Source: Dysidea avara (Eukaryota > Porifera > Demospongiae > Dictyoceratida > Dysideidae). From it: a DNA stretch of 64,000 nucleotides. The translations under genes were made by a program, and so were the position numbers. The notes under the pieces were generated by a model, which ran no database searches, had not been told where the DNA came from, and saw only the letters and a program-made list of their open reading frames with translations. The stretch lies in contig NC_089272.1 of NCBI RefSeq assembly GCF_963678975.1, forward strand, positions 59,346,574-59,410,573. Reading direction: 5' to 3'. Positions within the stretch are counted from its first letter, which is position 1; each line of letters begins with the position of its first letter. Positions 1-11,060 of the stretch are shown here, piece by piece.

Positions 1-850
1 TGAGAGTGTCCAGTATACAATTTATATTTACCTTCGTTTAGGTTTGTGGAAACTGGTCTCATTTCTTCTGGGAACCGGTCTCATTTCTTCATACTTTTTA
101 TCAACAGCTGACGGCTGCTACCTCATTTGGCACTGTAAATGAGTTGAGTGCTTTCAAGAACCTGTTCCATCTTGTTTGTCCTTATTTCACTGACCATGCT
201 CGTATTGCTAACAAAAGTAAGTTCACTGAGAGTATGCAAATTGTATTATATTTAGTCTTGTTTCAGTTGTACTTAGTGATTACAAGATTCTTGGACTTGG
301 TTATCAGTGTATCAGATGCTTCTTGTGAGCTTATGTAACATGTCAGCCCAAAAAAGTCACATACTAAGTGGCTGTTTTATGTCTGGTTAGACTCACTGAT
401 AACACCTGTAAGTACACCAAATAATCCAGAATATGAATTATGTTTGCCTCCATTTAGGGTTGTGAGACCTGGTCTTATCAGACTTGTCTTAGTTGTACAT
501 GGATTGTCGGTCCCAGTTTTAAAAGATTGTTACAAACTGTAAGTACGATGATTGTTCAGTATACGCATTATATTTACCATCTTTAATAGAGTTGTGGGAC
601 CTAGCCGCCATTCTACATGATAATACTAGGTTTCCAGACAAGGTCTCGGTTTTATGAGATTCTTATTGTTACAAACTGTAAGCCCAACGATTGTCCAGAA
701 TACACATTATATTTACCATCTTTGTATTAGAGCTGTGGGACAGTTCTACCAAGCCAACTAACAGATTGTCACAGAGTTCTACAAGGTGATGATAATAGAG
801 GTAATATGTAATGGAACTTGTGAATTGTATTTACTGTCTTACCTGCTGCA
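1..850 (+). repeat. Degenerate tandem units resembling short exon plus 50-nt intron
   Basis: Units beginning near 8, 410, 541 and 679 share a core of the type (g)t(c/t)cag(t/a)atac, then attatatttacc and a pyrimidine-rich stretch ending in tag or ag, followed by g(t/c)tgtggga or ggttgtgagacc. Three of them begin gtaag (410, 541, 679) right after a shared tgttacaaact or similar. The layout therefore mimics donor, about 50 nt, acceptor, then an 80-90-nt block. The block after 461 can be read openly with several Cys codons; the block after 592 has in-frame stops in the matching frame. A fifth, weak copy may lie near 795-850. I read this as a decayed tandem duplication of an exon and its intron. 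No product is recognised. Confidence 0.45.
108..216 (+). CDS. Possible internal exon of an unrecognised gene (partial)
   Basis: The stretch is preceded by atcaacag and followed by gtaagttc, which are acceptable splice acceptor and donor contexts. It is open for 36 codons, with a peptide containing AFKNLFHLVCPYFTDHARIA, and would end in phase 1. No start codon lies in the exon and no partner exon can be assigned with confidence; the repeated exon-like blocks downstream may belong to the same gene. The function is unknown. Confidence 0.25.
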
Positions 851-1464
851 GTTGGAAAAATGACAAAACTGATAAATGACAAAATTGATTTGATACTGTC
901 ATGGCCAAGGAGACATTGATTTACTAGCTGTACCTATTGTGGTTTTAACATATTTACAGAATTTAATTCATTACAAATATAATTATAGAAATTATTTAAT
1001 TAAAGTAGCCACAGATTATAGGAAACTAAAAAAGTACAGTAGTATAGTAGCCAACATATGGTTGAAATAGGCTTAGTATAGTCTGATAATACACTGCACT
1101 ATACTAGTGATTTAATCTCTACTATATGACTGTCTTTAAATGTATTCAATAAGCTTGTTATAGTAAAGTCCTAATCTATTAATATATGCTGTACTATTTC
1201 ATTACAATACTAACATAATAAGACTGTTATAGACCTTATTATTCTAAGCTTTTTTCACAGTGTTACTTGGACGCGCACTTTTTTACAGCTACAAGCTATT
1301 TTTGGATGGGTTATTAAGTTACCTGTAATGATTGTACATTGTCCATAATTTAATACTAATACTAACACTGATATTAAGGTATACAGGTATGCACGAAACC
1401 ATGCCCGTAGTCTGGGGTCGCCCGCCCCCATTTGCAAAAAGTAAGGGTCTGGGGAAATACAAAT
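851..1464. other. No gene seen
   Basis: This AT-rich stretch has many stops in all frames. It includes a short GC-rich patch near 1400-1435 (cccgcccccat). No repeat copy elsewhere in the window was matched to it. Confidence 0.5.
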
Positions 1465-1820
1465 ACCAACTCATTTCAAAAGGAATTCAATTATGAATAC
1501 TCCTAGTCACTGTGTTTGTGGTGCCAATTTTTCTACTGATCATGCCATGATATGTCGGCATGGTGGCTTAACATTCATGCGTCATAATGATTTGCGTGAC
1601 ATCACAGCTGAGTTACTGTCTAAGGTTTGTAATGACGTTGCCATCGAACCACCTCTTCAATCTCTCAGTGGAGAAGTAATTACTCCTCGGTCTGCCAACC
1701 GACAAGATGATGCCAGAGCCGATATTCACGCTCGCGGATTTTGAGGCGGCGGCACGGCAAAGTGCCTTTTTTGACATAAGGGTGTTTCATCCAAATGCAC
1801 AGAGCTACCGCAATATTTCT

Positions 1821-2033
1821 TTTTATTTTTCCGGGCTAGATGGACTGCCCTTGCCACCACCCCCAGCACTAGGTGTTAAAGTGCTGGACAGCTGAAAATA
1901 CCAGCAATCAAACAAGGCCGCCAGACTCCAAGCGACCCTCGGAGTAGGCCAGATCAATATTAGTAGTTGATGGACGGCCAACTAAAGAGCGATGACCCCT
2001 CAACCACATCACTGCAGATCTTAACAATGAAAA
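1821..2033 (-). mobile_element. SINE-like insert in the LINE, with target-site duplication
   Basis: This 213-bp insert interrupts the LINE frame. It is flanked by accgcaatatttct (1807-1820) and accgcaatacttct (2034-2047), a 14-bp duplication with one mismatch. Read on the minus strand it ends in ccggaaaaataaaa, so the A-rich tail is at its 3' end. The same strand carries tttcagctgtccagcac, a short loop and gtgctgggggtggt, closely matching the 3' stem-loop of the host LINE (2490-2535). It could be a SINE using that LINE's machinery or a truncated relative of the LINE. Confidence 0.7.
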
Positions 2034-2060
2034 ACCGCAATACTTCTATTCCATATGTAT

Positions 2061-2138
2061 GCAAGGTAATTTGTTTTTGTTTATTATGTACTGTTTTATC
2101 TTATGTCATTAATTTGTAAAAAAATAAAAAATAAAAAA
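2061..2138 (+). mobile_element. 78-bp A-tailed retroposed insert with 13-bp target-site duplication
   Basis: The 13-mer attccatatgtat occurs at 2048-2060 and again at 2139-2151, directly flanking 78 bp that ends in an A-rich run (aaaaaaataaaaaataaaaa). Removing the insert and one repeat copy restores an open LINE frame through IPYVYRRHEQ. This is the signature of target-primed insertion of a short RNA copy. The source transcript is not recognised. Confidence 0.75.
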
Positions 2139-2565
2139 ATTCCATATGTATATAGACGTCATGAGCAACAGAAGAAGAGGGAGTATGGTGACCGTGTTCG
2201 TGAGGTGGAGTTGGCATCTTTCGCTCCTTTAGTTTTCTCAACAACTGGGGATATGGGCAGGGAGGCAGTCACTTTTTATCGCCGTTTAGCCGAATTACTT
2301 TCCAAACGTAATACCGTGACCTACAGCAGCACTCTTGCGTGGCTTCGTTGTTTGATGTCCTTTTCTCTTTTAAGATCTGCAACTATGTGCATCCGGGGAA
2401 GCCGTTCCATCTCTTACAGATCATCTGATGCTTCCCCGGATCTGGGCCTTGTAAGTGGCCCTATGGACTTGTAATTGTCCCCATTATTGTTGTTTCAGTT
2501 GTGTCCAGCACACACGCCTTTTGTGCTGGGGGTGGTAGGCGGGAATAAAATTAAATAAATAAATA

Positions 2566-3350
2566 GATTAAGCAGCGCACGTAATACTTGTTACGTCAGA
2601 TGATTGCATTTCAATTCGAACAAAAGCATTGTGTTGCCAAGGCACTTTCTGTGTGAACGTCATTGCCACGCATTAATTGGCTCCCGATGAATCTGGGCGG
2701 TATAAATGATGTAGTATTTGTAGTTCATCAGACCCTTGCTTTTGCGAAGGGGCGGGCGGCGCTAGACTAAGCTGCCTGCTGGCTTATGTGGACACGCTCA
2801 CCAATCGATTGTTATTGTATGAGATAGGTCAAGGCCAGTTTTTTCGTCGTGAACCACGCCCACTTTATACCGGGAATGTGTCATACTTTTTAAAATTATG
2901 CTGTTGGGTATGCGCAAAACCACACCTACTTACAGGAAACGTATCTTGCTGTTTGCAAACTTACGTGGAATCATGCCCACTGACTACCATCGTTAAGTAT
3001 AGACACCCTCGGCTTAACGCGCTAGTCAGCACTCGTTGGCGCACACCTCACTTTAAATTAATTCTGGTCATCCGGGTCAACAGTAGTGACCCGGTCTAAA
3101 CACAATTAGTGCAGTCTTGATACTGATAGAAGTGTGCTGGATTTTCCGACGTTGGAATGTTTGGCAATGAATAGCAACTTGCATGATGTGTGAGCACCAT
3201 ACGTACCTTAGTGGCTGTTGACTTCAACACCTTGAGATATATGGATATAACACATGAAATGCAATACGGATAATAAAGTAACACATGGAAAATTATTTCT
3301 GCTGGTATAGGTCTACTACTGTGTGGCTCACTTCAGTATTTAATAATAAA
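2566..3350. other. No gene seen; possible spaced repeats
   Basis: The stretch is less AT-rich than its surroundings. A phrase of the type (cg/ca)tg(a/g)a(a/c)c(a)cgccca recurs near 2850, 2920 and 2970, about 55-70 bp apart, suggesting a decayed tandem unit. A gtataaatg box at about 2700 could be a chance TATA. No coding sequence is supported. Confidence 0.4.
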
Positions 3351-3352
3351 GA

Positions 3353-5520
3353 ATGCAGTTCGCACAACTCAAGGCCAAACCATTGAGTTCACTTACATTA
3401 TCAAGTGATAAAGCAAATGCACTTAACCAACAGTTTTTATCTGTTTTTACTCAGGAAAATTCTGATATTCCTACCCTGCCATCAAATCAATATCCCTATA
3501 CAGAAAACATCGATTTTACTAGCAATGGCATCAAATGTATTTTAGAAAACTTGGATTCAAGCAAACCTGTTGGTCCTGACAGTATTCCCACCCGTATTCT
3601 GAAATTATGTGCTACTGAAATTTCCGCTATACTTCAAGTTATATTTTCTCAATCATTTAAGGAATACTCTCTAGTGACTGGCTCCAGGACAATGTTATAC
3701 CTATTCATCAGAAGGGTGACCCAACTGTACCAGCTAATTGCAGACCCATTTCACTTACATCAGTGTGCTGCAAGGTTATGAAACACGTAATTTATCATTC
3801 CATCATGTCTCACTTAGAACAGAACAACATACTTAACCTCCTCTAACATGGATTCAGATCTGGCCACTTATGTGTTACCCAATTACTTACCATGATTGGA
3901 AAACTAGCTAAGAGTCTGGATGATTGTAAACAAGTTGATGTTGTATTCTTGGATTTTGCTAAGGCTTTCAACAGTGTGACCCACCAAAGTCTACTTTTAA
4001 AGTTAGTCTTATGGTATTACTGGTAGGACTCATTACTGGATATCTCAGTGGCTACAAAATGAACTCAAAGAGTAGTGATTAATGGAACTGAATTTAAGTA
4101 TGTCCGTGTAATATCAGGAGTCCCCCAAGGAACTGTACTAGGTCCCCTTATGTTTTTGTTATATATATATGTATGACATCAGTGAAAACATCTCATCATC
4201 CATTCGTCTATTTGCAAATGACTGTATTGTATACCGATCAATCAGTAACAATGACAATACCACCTTTTTACAGAAAGACCTTGATAACTGGGAACATATA
4301 TAACAGATGAAATTTAATGTTAGCAAATGTGTATTACTAAGAGTTACAAGGAATCATTCATCATTAACTTTACAAGTGAATGTATTTTAAACAATCAAAC
4401 AATTCAGTTAAGTGACACATAATATTATAAGTAGCTACCTCGGAGTTCTACACAATAGTACACTTTCATGGAACACTCACATAACAAATATCACCAACTG
4501 AGCCACTAGAATGCTAAATTTCATCAAAAGAAACCTAGGAAAATGTACCAAAAAGATTAAATCCAAAGCTTATACATCACTTGTTCTCCCAATCCTGGAA
4601 TAAATTATACCATCCAAGTTTGAGATCCATACCAGAAATCTTTAATTTACAAAAATTAAATGATACAAAGACGAGCAGCAAGGTGGGTTTTTACCAACTA
4701 TGATTTCCATAGTAGTGTTTCATCTATGTTGAAAGAGTTTAATTGGTCTACACTTGAAGAAAGACAAAAAGCCAGCAAATTGTCAATTTTATCTAGAATT
4801 TTTCATCATCAAGAGCCAGCCATACAAATGCCACAATATTTTTTGCCACAGACCTCCACCACCAGACAATTCCACCAATTACATTTCATATTACCATCAT
4901 CGCACACCCAACCTTATCAAGAATGCTTTTTTTACAGAACTAATCAGGGGCGGATCCAGGAGTCAGCAAGGATAGGGGCACAAACAGACTAAGTTGTTGG
5001 TGGGGGAGAGCCAGATCTTCCTGTTAGTTGCTGCATTTTTGAAGCAACAAATAATCACCTCTTAGTAGTGTCTCACTGTTGATTTTCATAATTCTGGCCT
5101 TTGCAGATAGTTGCAAACGATAATTATTTTTAGAGGCGCTTAGTACGTACGACCGTGCTGATTGAGAAATTCACAGCTAGTTTTACTGATTCGCTCGGTT
5201 TTAGGTGAATTTGTAATAATGTATACTAGTGAACTGTGTATATTTTCATGATTTATAAGTTGATCTTGCCTGACATAAAGTTATCAAAGGAAGTAGCTAG
5301 CTATGGCTACTCCACAAGGGGAAGAGGGGGGAATTTGCCCCAAATGCCCCATCTTGGATCCGCCATTGCTGTTAAAGAATGGAATGAGCTGCCACCATCT
5401 AGTTATGAAAAACTCCTGGACCAACATATATAAATCAATTTATATTATTGGATGTACATCAGCACATTGCTGTCTTTCCAATGTAATATAATCATAAATC
5501 ATAATCATCATCCGTTAACT
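3353..5520 (+). mobile_element. Jockey/CR1-type LINE reverse-transcriptase remnant
   Basis: The decayed reading frames carry, in order: an N-terminal linker with LDSSKPVGPDSIPTRILK (3547-3604); the palm motif VDVVFLDFAKAFNSV (about 3937-3980); SGVPQGTVLGPLMF (about 4115-4155); a corrupted catalytic box FANDC at 4209-4223 where Y/F-A-D-D is expected; the thumb region IQRRAARWVFTNYD (4663 on); and the terminal block VKEWNELPPSSY (5369 on), close to the usual stop. Stops and frameshifts are spread throughout. A hAT-like element (4945-5368) is nested just before the terminal block. The 3' end is an (ATAATC)-rich tail near 5485-5510. The endonuclease part is missing. Confidence 0.8.
4945..5368. 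mobile_element. hAT-like non-autonomous element, copy A
   Basis: The left end is caggggcggatccagg and the right end cttggatccgccattg, an imperfect terminal inverted repeat. It splits the LINE between the FFYRT and VKEWNELPP blocks, so it is younger than the LINE. No clear target-site duplication is preserved. Unlike its relatives in this window it lacks the CTCTAATAGAG module. Confidence 0.6.
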
Positions 5521-6243
5521 AATTCACAGATTATATATAAGGTAAGGAGTATATAATCTATGACTAATTACCCATGCATGGGCCATTGGTGTTGCATGGC
5601 TTCTTCTGTCATTGCCTGCAAAGAACGGTTGTGGCTGCACATTACAAGCGTCAAGAAGCGTGCCTTCTTGAGGTGTCTCCCGCTTATGATGACGCATGCT
5701 GCGGCTTTGCGTCATTGTAGTAAACGGTTACTATACACTGAAATATACTTATTTCGAAATATAACTAAGCCAGAAGTATATGCCCAAAAATTCACGCGCC
5801 GGTTTGAAATACTGGTGAAACGAGTTTACAAGGACGCGGTGAATTCCTTATCCAAAGAGCTTTACGGACATCAAGAAGCCGTAAAACAACACAGCTAGCC
5901 TCCTAGGCTATCAAGTGTAACGAATTCCTTCGAGTTGAAAAGGGGGCGTGCCCGTACATACGCCAACGATAATGAAGAGCAGCTTTGAGGCTTTTCCTGG
6001 AGAATTTGAGTAAGAAAATGCTATAGACGAACTATTAAACAGTTAACAAGATACTTCTATGCATTATTAGTGGGTTAAAGTGTTTTGTTCGCCTCTTAAC
6101 AACGTAATTACAGAATTACAAAATATCTCATCAATTACGAAATACAAATTGCTGTGATTCAATTGTATATGTAGCATAAAAGCAAAACCCAATATAAATA
6201 ATAGTTTAATGCACTGTTAAATAATTTCAGTTAGGTTTGTTTG
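5521..6243. other. No recognised gene; one unassigned open frame
   Basis: A 112-codon ATG frame (5560-5898, +) ends with FEILVKRVYKDAVNSLSKEL and a basic C-terminus. The antisense strand of its first half is also open, and nothing in it is recognised. The stretch is unusually rich in CpG for the window (cgcgccgg near 5793, acgcggtg near 5834), hinting at a younger insertion or a promoter-like patch. I would not call it a gene without transcript evidence. Confidence 0.25.
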
Positions 6244-6640
6244 CCTGATTTTTAGAAGTATCACAACTTCAACTTGTTTCGTGTAGCTATCTTACAGCCA
6301 AAGTACTATGCACTGTGTCATATATATGCTCTTTTTCATTATTTGAAAACAACTGAGCTTCCATCAAGAAAAACTAAGTTTGTATGGTCAGCAGATACAG
6401 CTGCAACAATTTTTGGACTAAACTTTACCATTCCATTTATTTTAAGCTTAATACTTTTTCTATTCTCTTGTTTTTTTTTTTTTTTTTTAGACATATTATT
6501 ACCAGGGCCTTGTCATACTTTAAATCTACCAATCATTTTAAGCCAATATTATATGTTTACCGAGGTCCACACAAGGACAAATTCTACGTACTACTGAACT
6601 GGTCTACAACTTGTGGCATAGATAATTCTATGGTATAATG
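6244..6640 (+). pseudogene. Fragment of the Cys-rich multi-span membrane protein family
   Basis: The conceptual peptides align with the full-length relative at 48491-51953: LPSRKTKFVWSADTAATIFG matches LPSKHTTLVWSVDTNVSLFG there, and after a poly-T tract (about 6471-6488) the frame moves to RALSYFKSTNHFKPILYVYR, matching RTLMRFQSVNRFKPLLDAYQ. It covers about 110 codons in the middle of the membrane region. Both flanks are missing and a frameshift lies at the T-run. It is a dead fragment. Confidence 0.75.
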
Positions 6641-6644
6641 GGCG

Positions 6645-8560
6645 CAAAGCGAGGATAGATTAAGTGGTGCTTAGAAGTTTCCAATTCAGTATGGGACATC
6701 TATTATATATCTATGATCAAATGATGCTACATGTATAGCATGCATAATAGGACATCCACATTGCTCACACTGTGAGTGTGTGTAAAAGTATACGCATTAC
6801 AACAGTAGTTTATAGGTACGCTTTGCAAGATTGGGGTATTATAAATGATATTACCATGCATGCTGCAGGACATGAATGGCACTGATGTTTAATACTTGGT
6901 TGTTATTAAAATGTGGCCCCTGCCCTGGAAAATATAACAGTGAGCATTGCAAGAGGGTTACCGATGGAGAGAGAAGTAGTCATCCCATATGGTCCAGTGC
7001 TACTCAGTTTCATTGTTATGCAGTGTTTGTTTACATGTATGTGAATAGAATACACTAGCATTGGTACCTGCCCTAGTGTATCTGCACTTTACTGTTTAAT
7101 ATGTAACCTAAAATTATATGTACATAATATCATAAATGGTGCAATGATGTATAATTATTTTCTTACATAATTATATCATTTTAAATTCTATTACTTTCAT
7201 TTATCATAATATGCACATTTTTATCATCTACATACCTGTAATTACCAACAGTTTGAAAGCTGAATAAAAATTTACATGCATCAATAGAAGGACATTAACT
7301 GTAACCAACATTTTGACTGGTAGCTGTGCTTAAGAATGCACAGCATACAGTGTGTTTCACAAGCCTAAAGGTGTATACAAACTTATTCCAGAAACTGTGT
7401 TATTTTATATCAAAACAAGCAAAGTAAAGGCAGTAAAGAAACTATGCATGAGATGGTCCAATTTGCATATACGTATATTCCTTATACAAACACTCTGATG
7501 CATCTGTTATTGAAGCAGGTTGCTTATCAGTAAAAAACACAACATAATATTGTAGTGTTGTAGCTGCTGAATTAATGATAAGGTAAATCTTGACTAGATA
7601 TGGTTTTATCGGCATGTGTAGTGAGGAAATGGGACTAAATAAATTATACTACTGTCATCAACATGCAGTACTGTATGAAACGATAAAGTTAGTTAAAGCT
7701 TGCATGTGGATACAATTGTATAATGCATTATAAGTGTTAGAATGAGAGCTAATCTCATAATCTTAAATACCATAAATATGCATATAGTACTGTATGTGCA
7801 TAGAAAGTCTATAAAGGCACCAACAGCTAGCTTGCTACTTATACAGACCAATTATTAGCATGCTGATTGGTGTGGCAATACCCAGGTGGTGTGCACTTGG
7901 CATATTTGAGCAGTGTACACTCCTGAGGTGCATGCAATCACTACCTACCATGTATTTAGTATGCATGCATACTAAATAGACATGACTATAATTGTACTTT
8001 CCTAGCTATACACACTACCCTTCCACTGCACCTAGCTCTTAGACTATTGCCTAATTTGCCTGAATCTTCCCACAATAACATTTTCCACAAAGCCATAAAG
8101 TGTACACAACAACACCAAACAAACAAACACTCATGTAAATATCTACCACATAACATTGTATACAATTGTCATAAAGTATACATAACAGCACAAAACACAA
8201 AATAAACATTCATACAGATATCTATACATAAGTACAGCTGGAAACTGAGGAAATTGTTGGAGTAGGACATAATAACTTTTGTACAAGCCACACAGATAAT
8301 CATTGAGGATATGGTCCATGGATTTACAGTTGACCGTGAAGTAAATATGTGTTCCAATTAGTACAAGAATGCAGCAACACAACATAATAATTATATGCAT
8401 AGCAGCACAACGTGATAGCAGCAACCACTGAAAAATCATAAATATAAGTTAAATTTATTGAAATTGATTTCAAATTGGTTTGGCCATGTGCTGCCCAAAT
8501 TTTCCCCAAACTTTCTCAGTTCCTATTACCCCATTATAATAACACTATCATTTTAGTTGG
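6645..8560. other. No gene seen
   Basis: This is AT-rich, stop-dense DNA. A phrase around 7800-7855 (agtctataaaggcaccaaca onward) recurs at about 8925-8980 with substitutions, on either side of a MITE, so it may be an older duplicated segment. A second weak duplication, about 75 bp apart, is visible at 8090-8235 (cataaagt(g/a)tacat/c). Nothing coding is supported. Confidence 0.5.
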
Positions 8561-8565
8561 TATTG

Positions 8566-8888
8566 CAGGGGCGGATACAGGGTGTGGGTCAAAGGAGGCT
8601 CTTGACCCCCCCAAAAAAAATTTTTTTAGTATACCTAGATCGAGATACTCTAATAGAGCAGTCACTCTAATAAAGCAGTCACAGTATTAGAACAGTGTGT
8701 AGTGAGCTATTTAAGGTTTTTATGTACTTTATCAGCTATAAATGCGTTGTTGGTGAGGTGGGCAGCTATTGTCAGCTGGCTGTGACCTTTTATATATTTT
8801 AGTCTCACCTTATCAAATCAGAGACAATGTAGTGCCTCAGTTCATTTTTGACACCCCCCCCTTTCTATAAGTCTGGATCCACCCCTCG
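8566..8888. mobile_element. hAT-like non-autonomous element, copy B
   Basis: The left end caggggcggatacagg mirrors the right end tctggatccacccctcg. A run of C (cttgacccccccaaaa) follows the left end, and a C-rich tract precedes the right end. The CTCTAATAGAG module lies at 8637-8682 in two units. No target-site duplication can be read. Confidence 0.6.
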
Positions 8889-9319
8889 TTTTGTGCACAC
8901 ATGGAAAGGGATAAAAGTATACAGCAAGTCTATAATGGCACCAACAGATAACTTGCAACTTATACAAACCAATAACTCTGAGTTGAACACACCATTGAGG
9001 AGAACAAAAGTAAATGATCACTTAGTTTATCTATAATAACATATGAGTGTATCTTAAGATAATGTGCAAATATACAAAAAAAAATCAGTAATGCAACTGC
9101 CTACAAGCAGTAAAATTCTGTGTATACTTGGTTATTAAATTATGCAGATAACAGATTGGTCACCTAAAGAAAGTGGCTCATTATCACAAAACAATTTGTA
9201 ATTATAAGTTACTTCTAGTACTACATTCATCAACTCGTTGTTGCATACATCTCCTTGAAAAGGTTTTGGATCCTTGAAATACTGTTTTATTTACTTTATT
9301 AATAATTGACAATTATGGC

Positions 9320-9915
9320 TTGGTGAAATTTCAATCATTCCATACTTTTTTAATATGGTAAGCACTGACTGAGAAAAGCTGAGTGAATGCTAAAGCTATC
9401 AGCACTTTCACAGCAATTGTATTTGTTGCACTGTACAGTAATGACATATAAAGTCCTTGAAAATTTAAAAGCATCACAAGTTCCTGCACATTTTTGAATT
9501 TGCTTTTAAATGGTTGAATGATTCCATGTAAGGCCAGTAATATTCCAAGAACTAAACTTCCTATCGTAAATTTCACACCAAACAACTCAACACTTCTATC
9601 CACTGCCCAAAAAAAATTCAGTCTGCTCATTAGGAAGCTGTGTGATTGTTGAGTAGAAAAATAGAACTCTACAAACACCAAGCATAACTTTGGTGTAGGA
9701 AAGCAAAAATAAAGTAGCAAGTACTGGTAGTCACCTTTGTGCTGCGAGACTTTGTACACTGGAGTAGTAACGGCTTGTTATATAATTATTGCAGCAATCA
9801 AAATTGGAAATAATAAATGCAGCCACATTCTAATATAATCATTCATTCCATTGTAAAAACAAGTCTCAATCCCTAGGTCAAGGTTAGCAAGCGAAATGAG
9901 CATATATTCTGTTGA
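9320..9915 (-). pseudogene. Internally deleted copy of the Cys-rich multi-span membrane protein family
   Basis: On the minus strand the order of motifs follows the gene at 48491-51953: LANLDLGIETCFYNGMNDY (about 9895-9840), a stop, an unrelated-looking stretch, WAVDRSVELFGVKFTIGSL, then directly LALHGIIQPFKSKFKNVQEL and NFQGLYMSLLYSATNTIAVK. The segment between the FGVKF span and the HG...PFK span, roughly 70-75 codons, is deleted. In-frame stops precede the longest open piece. It is a pseudogene. Confidence 0.75.
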
Positions 9916-10013
9916 AAGTGTGTTATGAAAAAAACACTATAGTCACTAGTACCTTTTTTAGGAATGAAATCACCATGAATAATCTATGAATTGTATGAAT
10001 TACATGTAATAGT

Positions 10014-10106
10014 TGTACCATGGGCAAGAGTGCTTTGCTTGATATATACGCACAAGCCCAAGGGCGAGTGCGTATATACAGGCAAAGCACGAGTACCCAT
10101 GGTATA
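10014..10106. other. Long near-perfect hairpin
   Basis: Three stem blocks pair in order: taccatggg with cccatggta (9 bp), gtgctttgc with gcaaagcac (9 bp) and tatatacgcac with gtgcgtatata (11 bp), separated by small internal loops and closed by a loop of about 14 nt. About 29 base pairs in about 90 nt is the size of a microRNA-type precursor or of a very short foldback MITE. The sequence does not decide between these. Confidence 0.55.
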
Positions 10107-10159
10107 ACTAATATGTTCTACTTTAGCATGTAGACTCACCTAATTGGCAAAATCTTTAG

Positions 10160-10475
10160 TTGCTATACCCTTCTCTTATATAGGGAACCGAGTAAGTTGT
10201 GATTGTGGCATTAAATTTTGCCAAACAAACTGTGATTGTGGGGTTCAATTTTAATACATCAAACAGTAGTTTGATTTTATTATTGCTAATAATATTATAG
10301 CAATTTTAAGAGACTAGTGTTAATTATGTTACTTTAATTGCTACATTTACAAAAGTAAGAAACAAACTACTGCTAATGTATTAAAATTGAATCCCACAAT
10401 CACAGGTTGTTTGGTAGAATTCAATCCCACAATCACAGTTTGTTTGATTCCCTATATAGGAGAAGAGGATAACAG
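10160..10475. mobile_element. Foldback (palindromic) element
   Basis: The left arm contains tatatagggaa, then caaactgtgattgtggg and caattttaatacat; the right arm contains the reverse complement in mirrored order (atgtattaaaattg, cccacaatcacagtttg, ttccctatata). Each arm is about 110 bp and itself holds two direct copies of ctgtgattgtgg. The centre (about 10270-10365) is AT-rich. Target-site duplication is not clear. Confidence 0.65.
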
Positions 10476-10499
10476 TAAAATATCAAAGAAATCTGGATA

Positions 10500-11060
10500 T
10501 AGTGTGCACACCTATTAGGTATGCAATGTCTCTAGTTAACGAGATATATGCAGTGCATATATCTTGCTAAGGCAGTGTGTAATGAGATATATGCACTGTC
10601 TTAACAAGATACACACACAATTTGAGCTAGTGTAATATGTGATATATACGCACTGGCTTTCCTTTGATCTGAGGTGTGAAAGTGGTACATATGAATTTAT
10701 CCTTAAAAGCATTCACGGTATATTCGTAGTGTCAGGAAATTCCCATGATTTATCACAATACTTTATGAAATGTCTATGGATTTACACACATGGGAGACAT
10801 CAGTGATTCTGCATTCCTTATGAAAAGTGCATGAATTTCTTTGTCACCTATGAAAATATTTTTCCATTTTACATGGTCATGGAAACCCTATGAAAATAAC
10901 TTTATTGGACTTCTTGGCACTCTATGAAATGCACATGAACTTTACAAGTGGATAATTTACATCACATTGATGATTTGCCATGCCATGAAATCCTGAACAA
11001 CCTATGAAATAACCATGAATATAACTTGTCTAGAATGCAGTCTATGAAAACTCTGCAAAT
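10500..11060. repeat. Short palindromes followed by diverged repeats
   Basis: At about 10530-10552 agatatatgca faces tgcatatatct across one base; a half copy follows near 10582. From about 10730 to 11045 the words ctatgaaat and catgaa(t/c) recur roughly every 30-40 bp on one strand without a stable period. No coding sequence. Confidence 0.4.

Larger units (their letters stand above)
1465..2565 (+). mobile_element. LINE-type retroelement, 5'-truncated C-terminal part, decayed
   Basis: The conceptual protein contains [19 protein letters not shown], then [14 protein letters not shown], then FFDIRVFHPNAQSYRN, and after two insertions RRHEQQKKREYG, LVFSTTGDMGREA and WLRCLMSFSLLRSATMCIRG. I know this string of motifs from the C-terminal part of reverse-transcriptase polyproteins in many marine invertebrate genomes. 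The 3' end has a short stem-loop (cagcaca near 2498 pairing with tgtgctg near 2520) and a (TAAA)n tail at about 2545-2565, as expected of a non-LTR element. A one-base frameshift lies at about 1738-1745 and two retroposed inserts split the frame at 1821-2033 and 2061-2138. The upstream catalytic domain is absent. It is not functional. Confidence 0.7.

Noticed and set aside
3781..4660. Functional reverse transcriptase
   Set aside because: The catalytic box reads FAND in place of F/YADD and several stops and frameshifts interrupt the domain.
5560..5898. 112-codon frame as a real gene
   Set aside because: The opposite strand is equally open, no motif or splice context is seen, and the patch is only noted as unassigned.
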